The notes beneath the pieces were generated by a model. The model did no database searches, was not told the DNA's origin, and was given only the letters and a program-made list of their open reading frames with translations. A program made the position numbers and the translations under genes. This document shows, piece by piece, positions 5,151 to 6,049 of a stretch of DNA of 6,049 nt; position 1 is the first letter of the stretch; the number at the start of each line of letters is the position of its first letter. Source of the DNA: Methanobrevibacter sp. (lineage in GTDB: Archaea; Methanobacteriota; Methanobacteria; Methanobacteriales; Methanobacteriaceae); assembly GCA_009776495.1 (NCBI GenBank), contig WRNS01000059.1, positions 1 through 6,049 of the forward strand. Direction: 5' to 3'.

Positions 5151-6049
5151 ATGAATTCCAAAAAATACCAAGACCATGAAAAAGATATGTTAAAATCGAT
5201 TCTGTCAAAATCATTATCCTCATCTAATCCTTCAAACGAAACAATAGCTAATGCTCATAGTTATTCTGGAGTTAATTCATCTGATCCTTTAAATAAATTG
5301 AAATATAAATTGATAGAAGAATATGAAGATAAAATCATGGATGATTTAAGTGGAACTCGAATTATTGAAAACAAGCAAGGGGAAACAATACAAATAAAAC
5401 ATACTGAAAAGATTGTTTTCAATGCAGCTAACAATGATTTTAAAGAAGAAATATTCTGCGATTTAAAACTCGTTCCTGGAATTGGTCATGCTACAGAAAA
5501 TAAATTAAAAGAACAAGGTTTTAAAGATATTTCTTCACTAGTAAATCACGACAAATATGGCAAATATGCAAAAATAGCTATTGAACAATTAGATTCAAAT
5601 TCTTTTAAAGATATGTTTGATATTGTTAGAAAGAATAGCCATTCAAAAAACAATGTTCTTAAATGCTTAAGCGGGATTGCCAATGAAAATTTTAAATTCA
5701 TAGACATTGAAACTCTCGGACTCTCAAATGTTCCAATAATATTGATTGGTGTGGCTGAACTCAGTAAAGATGGAAAATCTATTGAATCAAACCAATATTT
5801 ACTTAGAGAAAAATCCGAAGAAGCCGCTGTCCTTGAAGCATTCATGTCACACCTTGATGAAAATTCAGTTTTTGTCAGTTATAATGGGGCAAGGTTCGAT
5901 ATTCCTTTTATAAAAAACAGGTGTGACTATTACAGGATTGAAAATGAACACAATTTGATTCATTACGATTTACTATATTTTGCTAGGAGATTATGGAAAA
6001 GTAAACTACCGAATTGCAAATTAACCACGGTAGAAAAACATCTTTTTGA
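5151..6049 (+). CDS. mrfB: MrfB/YprB-type DnaQ-fold 3'-5' exonuclease with HhH motif, 3' truncated by window end
   Basis: The frame is open from ATG 5151 to the window edge, giving 299 complete codons plus two bases. The terminal TGA is out of frame, so the gene continues. The start follows TGAT with 3 bases between. Residues 1-100 are a leader region, Ser/Asn-rich at about 19-45. LVPGIGHATENKL (107-119) followed by GFKDISSL is a helix-hairpin-helix DNA-binding motif. The nuclease domain then shows Exo I FIDIETLGL with Asp185 and Glu187, and Exo II SYNGARFDIPF with Asn245 and Asp250. HYDLL with Asp273 and LTTVEKHLF follow, as in the YprB RNase H-like family. The last catalytic Asp should lie beyond the edge. 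Members use two metal ions to degrade DNA, and MrfB works with the MrfA helicase in repair. Whether this protein has the C-terminal TPRs of bacterial MrfB cannot be seen. A different DnaQ-family nuclease is the main alternative. Confidence 0.85.
   Translation, partial: MNSKKYQDHEKDMLKSILSKSLSSSNPSNETIANAHSYSGVNSSDPLNKLKYKLIEEYEDKIMDDLSGTRIIENKQGETIQIKHTEKIVFNAANNDFKEEIFCDLKLVPGIGHATENKLKEQGFKDISSLVNHDKYGKYAKIAIEQLDSNSFKDMFDIVRKNSHSKNNVLKCLSGIANENFKFIDIETLGLSNVPIILIGVAELSKDGKSIESNQYLLREKSEEAAVLEAFMSHLDENSVFVSYNGARFDIPFIKNRCDYYRIENEHNLIHYDLLYFARRLWKSKLPNCKLTTVEKHLF

Noticed and set aside
5546..5845. 99-codon minus-strand ORF
   Set aside because: It lies wholly inside the exonuclease gene, antisense to the catalytic DIE region, and has no recognisable protein features.
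6047..6049. TGA at the very end as the stop of the exonuclease gene
   Set aside because: It is out of frame: codon 299 ends at 6047 and the next codon begins with GA. The family also requires a further catalytic Asp downstream.

Overview
The window is very AT-rich DNA (roughly a quarter G+C by eye, with long A and T runs between genes). It most resembles a methanogenic archaeon of the Methanobrevibacter type. The signs are frequent ATA and AGA codons, TATA-like boxes, short GTGA/TGAT ribosome-binding motifs 3-4 bases before ATG, and poly-T tracts instead of GC-rich hairpins as likely terminators. This taxonomic call is an inference. No rRNA, tRNA or other marker gene is present.

Layout. Bases 1-100 hold a long A/T tract and a 25-bp tandem repeat that probably end the first gene. 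Bases 101-1108 (minus strand) encode an exported protein with a signal peptide and a His/Cys pair arranged as in clan CD (caspase/gingipain-like) cysteine peptidases. A divergent 395-bp spacer (1109-1503) separates it from a large plus-strand gene at 1504-4470. That gene encodes a DEAH-box superfamily 2 helicase of the MrfA/YprA type with the C-terminal cysteine-rich zinc-binding domain, extended by a low-complexity linker and a TPR-like tail. A 102-residue protein of unknown function follows at 4643-4951. The last gene starts at 5151 and runs off the window end. It is an MrfB/YprB-type DnaQ-fold exonuclease with a helix-hairpin-helix motif in front of the nuclease domain.

How they fit. The helicase and the exonuclease match the two partners of the bacterial MrfAB repair system, in which the helicase and a metal-dependent exonuclease remove mitomycin-type DNA adducts independently of UvrABC. 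Finding both on one strand, separated only by a small unknown ORF, suggests an archaeal version of this module. The small ORF is then a candidate third component. The exported peptidase-like gene is divergent and probably unrelated.

The spacers are rich in repeats. Upstream of the 102-residue gene there are three degenerate copies of its own translation start, and upstream of the exonuclease gene two identical 32-bp repeats flank a TATA-like TTTATAAA.
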